Shown: positions 43,279 through 53,656 of the stretch, one piece after another
Layout: each line of letters opens with the position of its first letter
Numbering within the stretch: the stretch's first letter is position 1
Source: Actinoplanes lobatus
GTDB taxonomy: Bacteria; Actinomycetota; Actinomycetes; Mycobacteriales; Micromonosporaceae
Direction of reading: 5' to 3'
NCBI RefSeq assembly: GCF_014205215.1
Contig: NZ_JACHNC010000001.1
Span: 10,226,501-10,290,500 of the forward strand
Length of the DNA: 64,000 bases
Notes under the pieces: generated by a model
The model's input: the letters and a program-made list of their open reading frames with translations, nothing else
What the model was told of the DNA's origin: nothing
Database searches by the model: none
Program-made: the position numbers and the translations under genes

Positions 43279-46200
43279 CGGCGGATCTCGTAGGTGGTGG
43301 CGTCGACCCAGTTTTTCGGTTCGTTCGGGTCGCGGCCGGCGGTGAGGGTGGCGGCGATGTCGATGCCGTCGACGATGCGGGCGCGTAGTCGCAGGAAGGA
43401 CAGGTTGCGTCGTAGGTCGCCGTCGTTGCGGAGTTTGACGACGACGGATCCGGGGCCGGTGAAGGCGGCGTCGACGCCGGCGTCGTGCAGGCCGGTGGCG
43501 CAGACCAGTTGCAGGCCGGTGTGGGCGGCGAGCCGGTGTTGCATGGCGATGAGGGTCTCGGCGGATGCGGCGCCGAAGGGGTTGTCCAGTAGCAGGGTGC
43601 CGGGTGGCCGGGCGCCGCCGGGGCGGTGTGTGCTGCGCACGCCGGACAGGGCGCAGTAGACGAGGACGGCGAGGGTGAGGACTTGGCCGCCGGAGAATTC
43701 CTGTGGGATGCGGTCGGGTGGGCAGTAGATGACTTTGCCGTCGATGCGGGGTTTGAGGATTTCGATGGACCAGGCGCCGGCGCGGAGGCGGTCGATGACG
43801 GTGTCGCGGACGGCGTCGGCGAGCCAGCGGGCGCGGACGTCGGCTGAGGAGGCGCGTTTGGGGTTGGCGGCAAGTTCGGTGGCCCACGCGTCGATGCGGT
43901 CGGCCAGCCGGACGGCTGATTCGTCGTCGGCGGCTTCCTCGAAGCGGATCTTGATGGCGGGGTGGTCGGAGAATTCGCCGAGTCCGGTGGGCAGGCGGGA
44001 GGCGCGGGTTACTTCGCGCAGCAGCCGGCGTTGTTCGCGGCAGAGGGTGAGTAGTCCGTCGCGGAGGATGGCGCGGTGGGTGTCGAGGTCGTTGAGGTCG
44101 GCGCGGGCGGATTCGGCCATGGATTGGATCCGGCGGGCGAGGGTGTCTGCTTCGGTGATCAGGTCGGTGTCGGGCAGGGTTCGGACTCGGGCGGCGGCTG
44201 GGGCGTCCAGGTCGCGCCAGCGGGGTTCGTTGGCGCCGGCGCGGACGTTGGTGACGGCTTCGCCCAGCAGGTCACGTGCGGTGCGTTCGGCGGTTTCGGC
44301 TTGGCGGTGGGCTTGGAACAGTGTTCGCATGTCGGTCCTGGCGGTGTCTTTGCCGCCGGCGTAGATGCGGCCGGTGTGCATGAGTTCGGCGGGCCACATG
44401 CCGATGGTGTCGCTGAATGCGCTGATGTCGGCCAGGACGGCGGCGTGCAGCTCTTCGGCGTCGTGCTGGGCTTGCTCGGCGGCTTCGCGGCGGGCGAGCT
44501 GTTCTGCGTTGTGGATCTCGAGTCGTTCCAGCAGGTGCGGGATGTCGGTGGGTGTGGCCGGTAGCCACTGCGGTGTGTTGGACAGGTCGATGTGGTTCTG
44601 CCGGTCGTTGGAGGCCGGTGCCGCCTCCCGTACCTCGGTAGTGGCGCTTTCCTGTTCAGTGGCTGCTCGAAGGTGGGCTTTCTCGGCTTCGGTCGCCTGG
44701 GCCCGGGCCCGGTTTTGCGCGGCGATCAGCGCGTCACGTGATGAGGCGGAGGTGGAGCGGGCCAGAACGTCGGCTCGCTGCACGATCGGCGGGGCGAACC
44801 GGTCACGGCGTTCGATGGCCTGGTCAAGATGTAGTTGCGCGCGGTTGAGGAATTCGGCCTCTCGCAGGCCTTGTTCGGCGGAGTTGAGTTCCCTGCGCAG
44901 TGAGTCCCAGGCGGCTTGGACGACAGCGAGGTTGCCGCCGGGGTCGGCTGCGGCGTGTTCGACGCCCAGTTCGTCGCGCGATGTCTGCCAGGTTCGGCGG
45001 TCCGCGCGGGCTTGAGCGGCGGCGCCAAGGCCGGCGGACATCCTGGCTTTGGCGGCGGCTCGGTTCTGTTCGGCGAGGGCGAGCTGGCGTACGGCGTCAG
45101 CCTCGGCCGTCACGATGTGTGTTCGCTGGTCAGTTGCGGTAGTGGCGGCGTCGGCGATGGCGACGAGTTGCTCTGCCTGTGTGGAGGTGTCTCGTGCCAG
45201 TTGGCGTTCGCGTCGTGCTTGGTCAGCGAGGCGGCGGTGTTGGGCGGCTGCTTGGCGTTGGCGGTCCCGTTCGATGCCCAGGGCGGTCTTGTGACGTACG
45301 GATGATTCGACTTGGTCGGCTGAGCTTGTCGAGGTTGCGAGCAGTGCGGATCGTGTGGTGGCGGGCCAGGTGTCGGTGAAGGCGGAGCATGATGCGGCTG
45401 CTGTCCGGTGTGCTTCGGCGGCGGTGCGGGCTTCGGACAGCTTCTTGGCCTGCTGTTGTTCGGTGGTTTCGAGTTCAGTGCGGGTGGCGCGGGCCCATTC
45501 ACGGTCCCAAGTTGCGCGGTGCGGCACGACCACGTGCTGCGGTCCGGCGTTGGTTCGGGTGGTGGCGCTGTTCGTCGACGTGGGTGGGACGGTGACTGTG
45601 ACCGGCACGCGGGTTCGTGGCTTCACCTGCGCGAGATGGGTGATGGCCGCGGCGAACCGGTTCGGGTCGGAGACGATGACGGCGCCGGCAATCTCCGGAC
45701 GGGCGGTGATGAATGCGGGTCGATCGGTGGGCTCGATGATGTTGCGTTCGATCCAGTCCAGGCCGGTGACTGCTCCGATGCGCTCGGCCAGGAGGATGTC
45801 CAGGATGGCGAGTACGTCGGCGCCGGTGGGGGCGGTGCCTGTCTCGTCAAGGTGTGCCAGTTCGTCGCGGGCGGCTCGGACTTGGCGCTCGTGGTCGGCT
45901 GCGCGCTCGTCGGCACGCCGGGCGGCCTGTCCGGCCAGCTCGACGGCGCGGCCGATGTCGGCTACGTCGGCGGGCGCGCCGCCGAGCAGTGCGGTCACGG
46001 TGTCGTTCGCGGTGAGCGCGGCGAGTTGGGCGTCGAAGGCCTCCAGCTTGATGCGGTCGGCGTTGGCCGCGGTGCGCAGTCCGACAAGCTGTTCCTCACG
46101 GTCGGCCAGGTCTGTCTGAAGGTCGTCGAAGGCGGTCTCGGCGGCCTCGGCCAGGCCGTCTTGGCGTTCCGCCTCGGCGGCGGCCGTCCCGATCGCATCG

Positions 46201-47801
46201 TGCCACCGGCGCAGGCATCGCACGGGACGCTCGCCGGGTAGCAGCCACCCTGCTTCATAGGCTGCTTCGGTGGCCGTTTCGGCGGCTTGGACGGCGGCGT
46301 CGATGCGGGCCAGCTCCTGACGTGCCGCGTCGCGGGCGCCCTCTGCCTCCTTCTCGAGGTCGAAGGCTTTACCGAGGGCCTGCTCGCCCTCCCGCGCTTG
46401 TTCGTCGGCGGCTTCAGCGACGGCATCAGCCTCGGCGATCAGACCGTTCAGACGGCCCGCGAGTGCTGCCGCGGCTCTGGTGACTTGGTCGCGCAGGGGT
46501 GCCAGCTCCGCGTGAGCAGTTTCGTAGGCGATCTTCGCGGCGTCGCGTTGTTCACGGGCCACGTCCACCTCGAGAACGCGGTCGACCGCCTCCCACGCGT
46601 CTCTTTCCGAGGCGGCATCGGTGGCCAGGCCGGCGCGGTGCAGAACGGCGGCGTTTGCTTCAGCGAGCCGATGGCGTGCACGTTCCAGTTGCAACTGCAA
46701 CCGGATGTCGCTGATCTGGCCGTACTCCCGGCGCGCAGCGGCCAGCTCCCGGACGGCGGCCTCGACGGCGTTGCTTAGATCGGTCAGCGCAGCGGTGTCC
46801 TGTGCCACGCGGTTGGACAGTGCGGCCGCGTGTTCGCCGCCGGCGACCTTGGCCTTGAGGGCCAGGGAAGCCTTCTCATCCAGCGCGGCTTTGCGTTGGG
46901 CCAGCAGTTCGACCCGTGGGGCGAGTTCCGTGCCGAATCCGGCGAGTGCGTCCAGGTAGGGCCGCTGGGCGGCGAGTTCGGCGTAGGGGCCGAGTTTGCC
47001 GGTGAAGTCGGCGATCTCCCGGTCGTCGTTGAGCGCGGCGATGAAGAACCGCACCACATTGTCCGGCGAGTCGAAGCTGGCGAGCAGTTTCTCGGCGCCG
47101 GCCTCGGAGTCGTTCATGCGCATCTGGTAGCTGAACAGCACCGGGTCGATGCTGGTGCGGTCCTGCAGCGCCTGCGTCCACTCGGTTTGGACCCGGGTGA
47201 GGACCCATTGCGTACGAGAATGGGCGGACATCAGCCCGGTCACCTGCGCAAGGTAGTTCTCCAGGCCCGTACGGCGACCGTCGGCGACAAACGGCAGGTC
47301 GTCGATGCCAGGCAGACCCGGCCCGGTGCGGAACAGGTACCAGGCCCGGTGCATGTTGGTGGTAGAGCGTTGTTTGTGGCCGGGCTGCCGGCGGCCGTCC
47401 TTCCATTCCATCACCGCGCCGGTGATGGTGCGGGTTCCGGTCGTGGCGTCCTCCCATTCGCAGAGGATGTGGGACGTGTCGCCAGTGAGGACGTAGTCGC
47501 CCAGGTTCTTCCCGCCGACCTGGGCCCGGGAGGCGGGTACGACCAGGCTGCACACCAACGTGATCAGCGTGGATTTCCCGCCGGTGTTCGTCAACGACAG
47601 CAACACCCGGGAGGCGGCGCCGTCGCTGGTGGTGAAGTCCAGATCGAGCGGGTCGAATCGGGCGCCGTCGGGTCCGACGCCGTGCAGGCGGATACGGCGC
47701 AGCCGCAACGGCGGAATTGGAAGCCGGTCTGCTGGTTGCTCGGCGGCCTGGGTGAAAAGGTCGGCAGCAGCGATCGTGTGGTGCGGGCCGAGGTCGGTCA
47801 C
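43275..47801 (-). CDS. jetC: Wadjet JetC, SMC-like ATPase
   Basis: A 1508-residue MukB/SMC-type motor. Walker A is LSLTNTGGKSTLITLV near residue 69. Long coiled coils fill about 330-520 and 880-1300, with a hinge-like globular part around 600-760. The ABC signature EFSGGQVLTLAVLVY is near 1367 and Walker B GTLLLDNPFGAAS near 1402. It is the loop-extruding motor of a Wadjet complex that selects small circular DNA. The length is close to MukB (about 1486). GTG 47801 overlaps the jetB stop (GTGA). Alanine-, arginine- and glutamate-rich coils match host codon use. Confidence 0.88.
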   Translation of the reverse strand: MTDLGPHHTIAAADLFTQAAEQPADRLPIPPLRLRRIRLHGVGPDGARFDPLDLDFTTSDGAASRVLLSLTNTGGKSTLITLVCSLVVPASRAQVGGKNLGDYVLTGDTSHILCEWEDATTGTRTITGAVMEWKDGRRQPGHKQRSTTNMHRAWYLFRTGPGLPGIDDLPFVADGRRTGLENYLAQVTGLMSAHSRTQWVLTRVQTEWTQALQDRTSIDPVLFSYQMRMNDSEAGAEKLLASFDSPDNVVRFFIAALNDDREIADFTGKLGPYAELAAQRPYLDALAGFGTELAPRVELLAQRKAALDEKASLALKAKVAGGEHAAALSNRVAQDTAALTDLSNAVEAAVRELAAARREYGQISDIRLQLQLERARHRLAEANAAVLHRAGLATDAASERDAWEAVDRVLEVDVAREQRDAAKIAYETAHAELAPLRDQVTRAAAALAGRLNGLIAEADAVAEAADEQAREGEQALGKAFDLEKEAEGARDAARQELARIDAAVQAAETATEAAYEAGWLLPGERPVRCLRRWHDAIGTAAAEAERQDGLAEAAETAFDDLQTDLADREEQLVGLRTAANADRIKLEAFDAQLAALTANDTVTALLGGAPADVADIGRAVELAGQAARRADERAADHERQVRAARDELAHLDETGTAPTGADVLAILDILLAERIGAVTGLDWIERNIIEPTDRPAFITARPEIAGAVIVSDPNRFAAAITHLAQVKPRTRVPVTVTVPPTSTNSATTRTNAGPQHVVVPHRATWDREWARATRTELETTEQQQAKKLSEARTAAEAHRTAAASCSAFTDTWPATTRSALLATSTSSADQVESSVRHKTALGIERDRQRQAAAQHRRLADQARRERQLARDTSTQAEQLVAIADAATTATDQRTHIVTAEADAVRQLALAEQNRAAAKARMSAGLGAAAQARADRRTWQTSRDELGVEHAAADPGGNLAVVQAAWDSLRRELNSAEQGLREAEFLNRAQLHLDQAIERRDRFAPPIVQRADVLARSTSASSRDALIAAQNRARAQATEAEKAHLRAATEQESATTEVREAAPASNDRQNHIDLSNTPQWLPATPTDIPHLLERLEIHNAEQLARREAAEQAQHDAEELHAAVLADISAFSDTIGMWPAELMHTGRIYAGGKDTARTDMRTLFQAHRQAETAERTARDLLGEAVTNVRAGANEPRWRDLDAPAAARVRTLPDTDLITEADTLARRIQSMAESARADLNDLDTHRAILRDGLLTLCREQRRLLREVTRASRLPTGLGEFSDHPAIKIRFEEAADDESAVRLADRIDAWATELAANPKRASSADVRARWLADAVRDTVIDRLRAGAWSIEILKPRIDGKVIYCPPDRIPQEFSGGQVLTLAVLVYCALSGVRSTHRPGGARPPGTLLLDNPFGAASAETLIAMQHRLAAHTGLQLVCATGLHDAGVDAAFTGPGSVVVKLRNDGDLRRNLSFLRLRARIVDGIDIAATLTAGRDPNEPKNWVDATTYEIRR

Positions 47802-48517
47802 GGGCGGTCCTCATCGACATCGGTGAGCTGGTTGACGATCGCGTACAGGTCGGAGTCCTCACACAGCACGGTGACCGCGTGCCGGAAACGTGGCCGGGCC
47901 AGCCAGGTGCCGCCGTCGGTGTCGCCGCGGGCGGTCAGGTATCCGGCGTCGGTCAGCATGCGGCACACCCGGTTCACGAGGCCCGGGCGGTCGTTGGCGG
48001 AGCGGCGTCGCGCGTTCGGGCGTGCGATCTGCAGGCCGGCCCATTGCCGCCAGGCCTCGACCAGGTCGTCGTCGACGGGGCCGTCCTCGCCGGTAGCCTC
48101 GGCGTGGGCCTGCACGGCACGGTCGAGGGCATCGACGACCGACTGGGTGGTGAACACGGCCACCCGGTCCGGGTCGTCGAGCATCGCAGCGTCCGGGTAT
48201 GCGGTGCGGGCGATCGTGAGGATGACCGCTCCGATCGCCGCCCGGTGCGCTGGTTGTGCCCGCTTGACGACGTCGGACGCGGTGACTCGTAGCGGTGAGT
48301 CTGCGTTGGCGGTGGCCACGATCCCATCGCGGTCGTCGACCAGCAAGTAGAGGCCGGCGCCGGTGAAGACCGCGTCGACGGTGGCGGCGAAGTCCGGCTC
48401 GTTGCGGTACCGGGCCACTACCCGGTGGTAGTCGTCGTGGCGGCCCGGTGTTTCTCGCGGCCGGCCGGCCCATGCCAGCATCCGGCCGACGTCGACGCTG
48501 TCATTGTTGGCGCTCAT
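47798..48517 (-). CDS. jetB: Wadjet JetB, KITE-type winged-helix subunit
   Basis: A 239-residue protein, MukE/MksE-like by position and size. The predicted winged-helix segments include NRVCRMLTDAGYLTARGDTD near residues 180-200. In SMC complexes the KITE dimer links kleisin and SMC heads. Sequence similarity across this family is low, so the call depends mostly on the operon: ATG 48517 overlaps the jetA stop and its own stop overlaps the jetC GTG. Confidence 0.78.
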   Translation of the reverse strand: MSANNDSVDVGRMLAWAGRPRETPGRHDDYHRVVARYRNEPDFAATVDAVFTGAGLYLLVDDRDGIVATANADSPLRVTASDVVKRAQPAHRAAIGAVILTIARTAYPDAAMLDDPDRVAVFTTQSVVDALDRAVQAHAEATGEDGPVDDDLVEAWRQWAGLQIARPNARRRSANDRPGLVNRVCRMLTDAGYLTARGDTDGGTWLARPRFRHAVTVLCEDSDLYAIVNQLTDVDEDRP

Positions 48518-50061
48518 GCTGCCTCCGCGGTGTCCGGGACATCGATGCGCCCGGCTGCCGGTTCCTCGATGTCGGCGGTGACCCATCCCGGTAGCAGCAG
48601 GAGGTCGGCCGTCCGGAGCAGGTCGGTGCTGAGTTGTTCGCCGGTGTCCACGGCGACGAGGACCCGGTCGCCGGCCGTCCGGCCTGCCAGCCGCGCCGCC
48701 CATGCCCGGTGGGCGGCGTGCACCATCGCCGCCGCGAGCAGATCGGCGTCCAGCGGCTCGCCGTCATCGTCGCTGACCTGCGCAGCAAGCTGATCGGCCC
48801 GGGCGATCAACTGGGACAGGCGTACCGGCTCTTCGACCGCCTCGAAGATCGCCTCGACGGTGTCCTCGTAGGTTTCCCACCACTCCGGCGTCTCATCGTC
48901 GTCGAATTCCGGCGGCTCGAACTGCTCCCCCGGCTCCGGCACCCGGACCGGGGCGCACAGCTCGTCGGTCAGGACGGCCAACGAGGGCAGCCACCGGGCT
49001 GTCAGCCCACCCACGACCGCCACCAGTCGATCGGCCAGCACGGCTGCCGTCCCCGTCGGTGCGGCCAGGTAGGGGTTGAGCAGGTCCCGGCCGAGGTCGG
49101 AACGGTGCGTCGAGCGCGGGGCACGAACGAATCGGTCGTCTAGCGCCTCCCGCAGACGGGTCCGCGCACCAATCAGGTGGGTGTGCAGCTCGTCGTGCCG
49201 GTGACGGCATTCGCGGAGGATCTCGATCAGCGTGTTCGCTGCCTGCACCTTGGTTCTGTCATCCAGTTCGAACCGTCGCTCGGCGACCGCCTCCAGCAAG
49301 GAGGACTCACCCGCCAGGCGCTCCCGGACGTGCAGCAGCGCTGCATCGAGCAGCGCCGGGACCTCGCCCACCCAGTCGTGGGTGTCCGGGTCGATGAGGG
49401 TGTCGGCGATGATCCGGCGGATTCGTTCCTGATACTGGATCGACTGGTAGCGGGCGTAACGGGCGATCTGCACCGCGGATTCGATCGCGCCACGGGCGAT
49501 CAACGCGGTCAGCTGCGCTTCGGTGGCGATCTGTGCCGCCTCGATGTCCAGGTCCAACGCGTCGATGAAGATGTTGATCGCCTGCTCGGAGGCGCGCAGA
49601 TACTCGGCCGCGTCACCACCGGCATGCACATACAGCAGCCGGAAACGCTGTGCCCGCCATTGCGGCCCCGCCTCGGTGTACGTCAGATAGGGGACGGTCT
49701 CGATGTCGGTGGTCACCAGCGACACGACGACACGCTCGGCCACCGCCGTCCATTGGCTGCCGTCGGCGTCCGGCGCCTGGCGGGCAGCCTGGCTCGTGGC
49801 GTAGTCGACCGTCTCGTCCCACGTCTTGCCGGCCGAGATCCCCATCGCGAGCGCTACCTGGTCGATCACGGCAAGCGCGATGGTGAACAGGTCGTAGCGG
49901 TGCCAGAAGTCGCCATCGAGGCTTGTCTTGGTCCGCTCGATGTCGGTCAGAACTTGAATCGGTGCGAGTGCGCGCCGGCGGCGGGCGATGGAGGTGTCAT
50001 CGGTTGGGATCGTGATGTCCCAGTCGATGGGCTCCACCGGCACGTCCCACTCGGTTGGCAC
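48514..50061 (-). CDS. jetA: Wadjet JetA, kleisin (MukF-like) subunit
   Basis: A 515-residue, mainly helical protein and first gene of the four-gene operon. GTG 50061 has AAGGAG nine bases upstream. Acidic clusters (EFDDDETPEWWETYEDTVEA near 395-415) and a C-terminal winged-helix-like end fit a kleisin that bridges the two SMC heads. Family sequence identity is weak, so the order kleisin-KITE-SMC-Toprim is the main evidence. The promoter must lie in 50062-50320, which holds no other gene. Wadjet protects against plasmid transformation. Confidence 0.8.
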   Translation of the reverse strand: MPTEWDVPVEPIDWDITIPTDDTSIARRRRALAPIQVLTDIERTKTSLDGDFWHRYDLFTIALAVIDQVALAMGISAGKTWDETVDYATSQAARQAPDADGSQWTAVAERVVVSLVTTDIETVPYLTYTEAGPQWRAQRFRLLYVHAGGDAAEYLRASEQAINIFIDALDLDIEAAQIATEAQLTALIARGAIESAVQIARYARYQSIQYQERIRRIIADTLIDPDTHDWVGEVPALLDAALLHVRERLAGESSLLEAVAERRFELDDRTKVQAANTLIEILRECRHRHDELHTHLIGARTRLREALDDRFVRAPRSTHRSDLGRDLLNPYLAAPTGTAAVLADRLVAVVGGLTARWLPSLAVLTDELCAPVRVPEPGEQFEPPEFDDDETPEWWETYEDTVEAIFEAVEEPVRLSQLIARADQLAAQVSDDDGEPLDADLLAAAMVHAAHRAWAARLAGRTAGDRVLVAVDTGEQLSTDLLRTADLLLLPGWVTADIEEPAAGRIDVPDTAEAA

Positions 50062-50320
50062 TCGAAAGTCTCCTTCCCAGCACGTATCTACGGCGGCATC
50101 TGGCCTGACACGCCGTCATTCTAGGAGAGGGGTCCGACACTGTTGGTGAGCAAACCGGTCGATCTGGAATCCCCGGATGAGTGAATCAGCTAGCCCCTGG
50201 CCCCTTTACTTCCAGCCGACTCGCGGATAGAGCAGGGCATCCATTTCCGGACTCAGGTGATAGAAGACGACGGTGCTGAACATACGCTGCGGGTAGCCGA
50301 CCGAGGCTGGACGCGGGCTG

Positions 50321-50371
50321 GCTGCTGGGCGATGTGTCCTCGATCGGCGAGGTGACACACCGCCCAGCAGC
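50321..50371. terminator. Long inverted repeat after the 198-residue gene
   Basis: Perfect 11-bp outer arms GCTGCTGGGCG / CGCCCAGCAGC are continued by TGTGTC/GACACA and CTCG/CGAG around a short centre. The 51-bp structure lies 49 bp beyond the stop of the minus-strand gene at 50420 and upstream of the Wadjet operon. It probably ends transcription so that jetABCD depends on its own promoter. No U-run is present. Confidence 0.5.
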
Positions 50372-50419
50372 GAGTCGAAGATGCCGAGGTAGATGAGGTG
50401 AACGGGCGGCGAATCGCCG

Positions 50420-51016
50420 TCAGGCGGCTCTGCGGGGTGTATTCGTGCTGCGCGTTCTCAGATCCGCAAGGTCGGATACTTCCGCTTCCAGCCATGCCGC
50501 GCAGTCGGCTTGCCGGGTATGTTCCGTATTTCGTCTGACGTCCAGTAGGACCGGGCGGGCTCCGGGCAGGCATTGCGTCATGGCTCGCCGCAGCAGATGG
50601 AGGGTCGCGGCCGTGGCGCGGGCGGTGGGTGGGTCGAGGCGTAGGTAGAGCTTGACGGCGTCGTAGGTTCCGTTTTCGCGGCGGATGGCGAGGTCGGGAG
50701 TTACTCGTACGGTGAGGTCGGATACATGCCATCGGCCGGTCGGGAGGTCGATAATCGTGTCGGCGTTGCATGATGCGACGTAGCGCAGCCAGCCGTCGGC
50801 GAGTTCTTGGTAGTTCTGTTTCTTGTTGCGGGGGCAGGACGCGAGGACGCCGTCCATCGCGAGGTGGTCTTTGTTCATGCGCCGGCCGGATTTGATGGCG
50901 GCGCGGATCTGGCGGTAGAAGTCGCGTTCGGGCTCGTAGTCGTCGTCGATGCCGGCGGCCAGGGCGTTGCGTTTCTTGGTGGAGGTGGTGTCGACGAAGG
51001 CGATGAGCGTGCTCAT
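50420..51016 (-). CDS. Hypothetical protein, possible Wadjet neighbour
   Basis: A 198-residue protein from ATG 51016 (MSTLIAFVDTTSTKKRNALA). A helical N-terminal half is followed by TPDLAIRRENGTYDAVKLYL and, further on, ARPVLLDVRR. Two beta strands with a PD and a lysine at nuclease-like spacing recall the PD-(D/E)XK fold, but the central acidic residue is an alanine, so it is degenerate or only similar in shape. It is on the same strand as jetABCD, 360 bp upstream, and separated by a hairpin. Function unknown. Confidence 0.55.
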   Translation of the reverse strand: MSTLIAFVDTTSTKKRNALAAGIDDDYEPERDFYRQIRAAIKSGRRMNKDHLAMDGVLASCPRNKKQNYQELADGWLRYVASCNADTIIDLPTGRWHVSDLTVRVTPDLAIRRENGTYDAVKLYLRLDPPTARATAATLHLLRRAMTQCLPGARPVLLDVRRNTEHTRQADCAAWLEAEVSDLADLRTRSTNTPRRAA

Positions 51017-51337
51017 GCTGATCGTCGTCGGTGGGGTGGGTGGGGTCGTTGGTTCCGCCACTGCCGGTGCCCTTTCGTGGCCCTGTCGTACAGGGCAGTC
51101 CGGCGCACGGCGCTGGCGGGTGTCGATCGTGTCACGACCCCCGTTCGTGGGGTCGCGCTGATCCACAGCAGCCAGTAGGGTCGAATCCAGCGACTGATCG
51201 AGCCCCCAGTGCGACGTCCTGCCCCGAGGCAGACGGTCTGCCTGGGGCCGTCTGCTGTCAGCAGGCGACACCGGTGACGCATTCCCGGGCGCTGATCTCT
51301 TGAAGTGCGGCCGCGCTGCTCATCGGATACGCAGGCG

Positions 51338-51646
51338 TCACGGTGAGCCGTTCGCGTTTGAGGGCTTTCGGCGCTTGCCGGCTGCGGCGCGTCCGCGGTC
51401 TCGCCAGTGGCGGGCGCGGCATCGTGCCGAGCAGAACTCGGCCGAGGGATCTCGGTCGTCGCTTCCCCAACATCGATCGCATCCCCGGCAGCGGATCATG
51501 AAATCCGATGAGGTCGGTCTTTCAGAGTCGCTGCGGCGGCTGCGGTAGGCCCTTGTTCGGCATTTCGGCGAGCAGTAGACGGCGTCTCTGCGCTTTCGAA
51601 GAGGCATGGGACCGCCGCATTGAGGGCACACCACCACCGCCGCCAC
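51338..51646 (-). CDS. Small zinc-ribbon protein
   Basis: About 102 residues from GTG 51646; other GTGs lie within a few codons, so the start is open. There are two zinc-binding modules. The first is CPQCGG...YCSPKCRTRAYRSRR; the second is CRGCDRCW...FCSARCRARHWRDRG. Each has the C-x2-C...C-x3-C spacing of treble-clef fingers and a basic tail, suggesting nucleic-acid binding. No close family name comes to mind. 51647-52050 beyond it holds no supported gene. Confidence 0.5.
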   Translation of the reverse strand: MAAVVVCPQCGGPMPLRKRRDAVYCSPKCRTRAYRSRRSDSERPTSSDFMIRCRGCDRCWGSDDRDPSAEFCSARCRARHWRDRGRAAAGKRRKPSNANGSP

Positions 51647-52050
51647 AAACCGAAAGTATCTGAACGAGCACCTTATGTCACCATCGCGATTGCGGTGATC
51701 ACCGCGTCGGCGGGCAAGAGCCCCGCTCCTCACCTCACAACGCCGGACTCGCCCCGAGGCCCTGCACTGCCGGCGGCGTCAGCCGTTCGAGGACTGACTC
51801 CCTCACCGTGGACACCACTGGCCGCCGAAAACGGGCAAGCCCTGCCCCATGGCTTCGATCGAATTGCGTAAGATATCGTTCTGCGTCCGCTGGCAGGCAG
51901 GCCGAGCCGGCCGACGGCAGTCCTGCACGTTCCGCGGGCCGGCGGCGGATATGGCGCTCGCGGCGAAGACGCTCGCCGAGCCCCGGCATCACCTGGAGCG
52001 GGTGCCGAAAGCGCGACCACACTGCGACCACAATGGCCCAAATACAGAAC

Positions 52051-52080
52051 AGCGGATATTCCCAATCAGGAATATCCGCT
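52051..52080 (-). terminator. Terminator hairpin of tRNA-Pro
   Basis: AGCGGATATTCC (52051-52062) and GGAATATCCGCT (52069-52080) are perfect 12-bp arms with a 6-nt loop, eight bases beyond the CCA end of the tRNA on the minus strand. It separates the tRNA from the island. Confidence 0.65.
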
Positions 52081-52088
52081 GGTCAGAT

Positions 52089-52165
<77 letters not shown>

Positions 52166-52216
52166 ATCCCGCCCGGAACCTCAGCCCCGCGCGACATCTC
52201 CTAAAGACTACCAACC

Positions 52217-53656
52217 TCACCCGTGGGCTTTTCCGCGACCCCCCGGCCCTGTCTTCTTGCGGGGCTTCACCGAGACCTCCACCGGCGTACCCTCGAAGCC
52301 GAACTCCTCGCGCAGCTTGCGCTCGATGAAGCGCAGGTAGCCGGCGTCGAACGGGCCGGTCGTGAACAACACGAACCGCGGCGGTGCCACTCCGGCCTGC
52401 GTCGCGAAGAGGACCCGCGGCGCGCGACCTCCACGAACGGGGTGTGGTGTGGCCTGTGTCAGCGCGGTCAGCCACTGGTTGAGGGCGCCGGTCGGGACCC
52501 GGGTCTCCCACGACGCCAGGGCACGGCGGATCGCCGGGGCCAGCTTGTCGACGGCGCGGCCGGTCTTCGCGGAGATGTTCACCCGGACGGCCCAGGTGAC
52601 CCGCTTGAGGTCCCGGTCGATCTCCTTGTCGAGGTAGAACCGGCGCTCCTCGTCCACCAGGTCCCACTTGTTGAAGGCGATGACGAGGGCCCGCCCGGAC
52701 TCGATGACCTGGGTGATCACGCGCTGGTCCTGCTCGCTGATCACGTCGCCGGAGTCGAGGAGGACGACCGCGACCTCGGCGGCCTCGACGGCGCCGGCGG
52801 TGCGCAGGGACGCGTAGTACTCCGTACCGGAGGCCTGGTGCACCCGTTTGCGGAGTCCGGCGGTGTCGACGAACTGCCAGATGTCGCCGTCCATCTCGAC
52901 CAGGCTGTCGACCGGGTCGACAGTGGTGCCGGCGACCGAGTCGACGACCGCCCGCTCCTCCTTGGCGACCCGGTTGAGCAGGCTCGACTTGCCCACGTTC
53001 GGGCGGCCGACCAGCGCCACCCGGCGCGGACCGCGGGGGCCACCTTCGGTGACCGGCGGCGTCGGCGGCAGCGAGTCCAGGATCTGGTCCAGCAGGTCGC
53101 CGGAGCCACGGCCGTGCAGAGCCGAGATCGGGTACGGCTCCCCGAGCCCCAGCGACCACAGCGAGACGGCCTCGAGCTCGAGGTTCTGGTTGTCCGCCTT
53201 GTTGGCGACCAGGATGACCGGCTTGTGGCTGCGCCGCAGCATCTTGACGGCAGCCTCGTCGACATCCGTGGCGCCGACCGACACGTCGACCACGAACACG
53301 ACCACATCGGCGGTCTGCACCGCGATCTCGGCCTGGTTCGCGATGGCCGCGGCACGGTCCTTGGCGTCGGGTTCCCAGCCGCCGGTGTCGACGACGGTGA
53401 ACCGCCGCCCACTCCACTGGGCGTCGTAGGGCACCCGGTCGCGGGTCACGCCGGGCTTGTCCTCGACGACCGCCTGGCGGCGGCCGATGATCCGGTTGAC
53501 CAGCGTGGATTTGCCCACGTTGGGCCGCCCGACGACGGCGACGACAGGCACCGGGCCGGTGAATTCCTCGGACGAGGAATCAGGAGACGAGGAGTCGGAA
53601 AACTCGAACCCGCCCTCGAAGTCGTTGAGATCGAGGCCGGCGGGAAGTTCAGTCAC
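52217..53656 (-). CDS. der: GTPase Der (EngA), ribosome assembly
   Basis: A 479-residue tandem GTPase needed for maturation of the 50S subunit. Two G domains are visible: GRPNVGKST (near 43) with DTGGW and NKAD, and GRPNVGKSS (near 217) with DTAGL and NKWD. The C-terminal KH-like domain ends in a basic tail ([16 protein letters not shown]). An acidic serine-rich N-terminal extension of about 35 residues is usual in actinobacteria. GTG 53656 overlaps the cmk stop (GTGA), the standard cmk-der order. Confidence 0.97.
   Translation of the reverse strand: MTELPAGLDLNDFEGGFEFSDSSSPDSSSEEFTGPVPVVAVVGRPNVGKSTLVNRIIGRRQAVVEDKPGVTRDRVPYDAQWSGRRFTVVDTGGWEPDAKDRAAAIANQAEIAVQTADVVVFVVDVSVGATDVDEAAVKMLRRSHKPVILVANKADNQNLELEAVSLWSLGLGEPYPISALHGRGSGDLLDQILDSLPPTPPVTEGGPRGPRRVALVGRPNVGKSSLLNRVAKEERAVVDSVAGTTVDPVDSLVEMDGDIWQFVDTAGLRKRVHQASGTEYYASLRTAGAVEAAEVAVVLLDSGDVISEQDQRVITQVIESGRALVIAFNKWDLVDEERRFYLDKEIDRDLKRVTWAVRVNISAKTGRAVDKLAPAIRRALASWETRVPTGALNQWLTALTQATPHPVRGGRAPRVLFATQAGVAPPRFVLFTTGPFDAGYLRFIERKLREEFGFEGTPVEVSVKPRKKTGPGGRGKAHG

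Noticed and set aside
46830..48350. A 506-residue plus-strand frame over jetB and jetC
   Set aside because: Antisense to genes with clear SMC motifs and overlapping start/stop signals.
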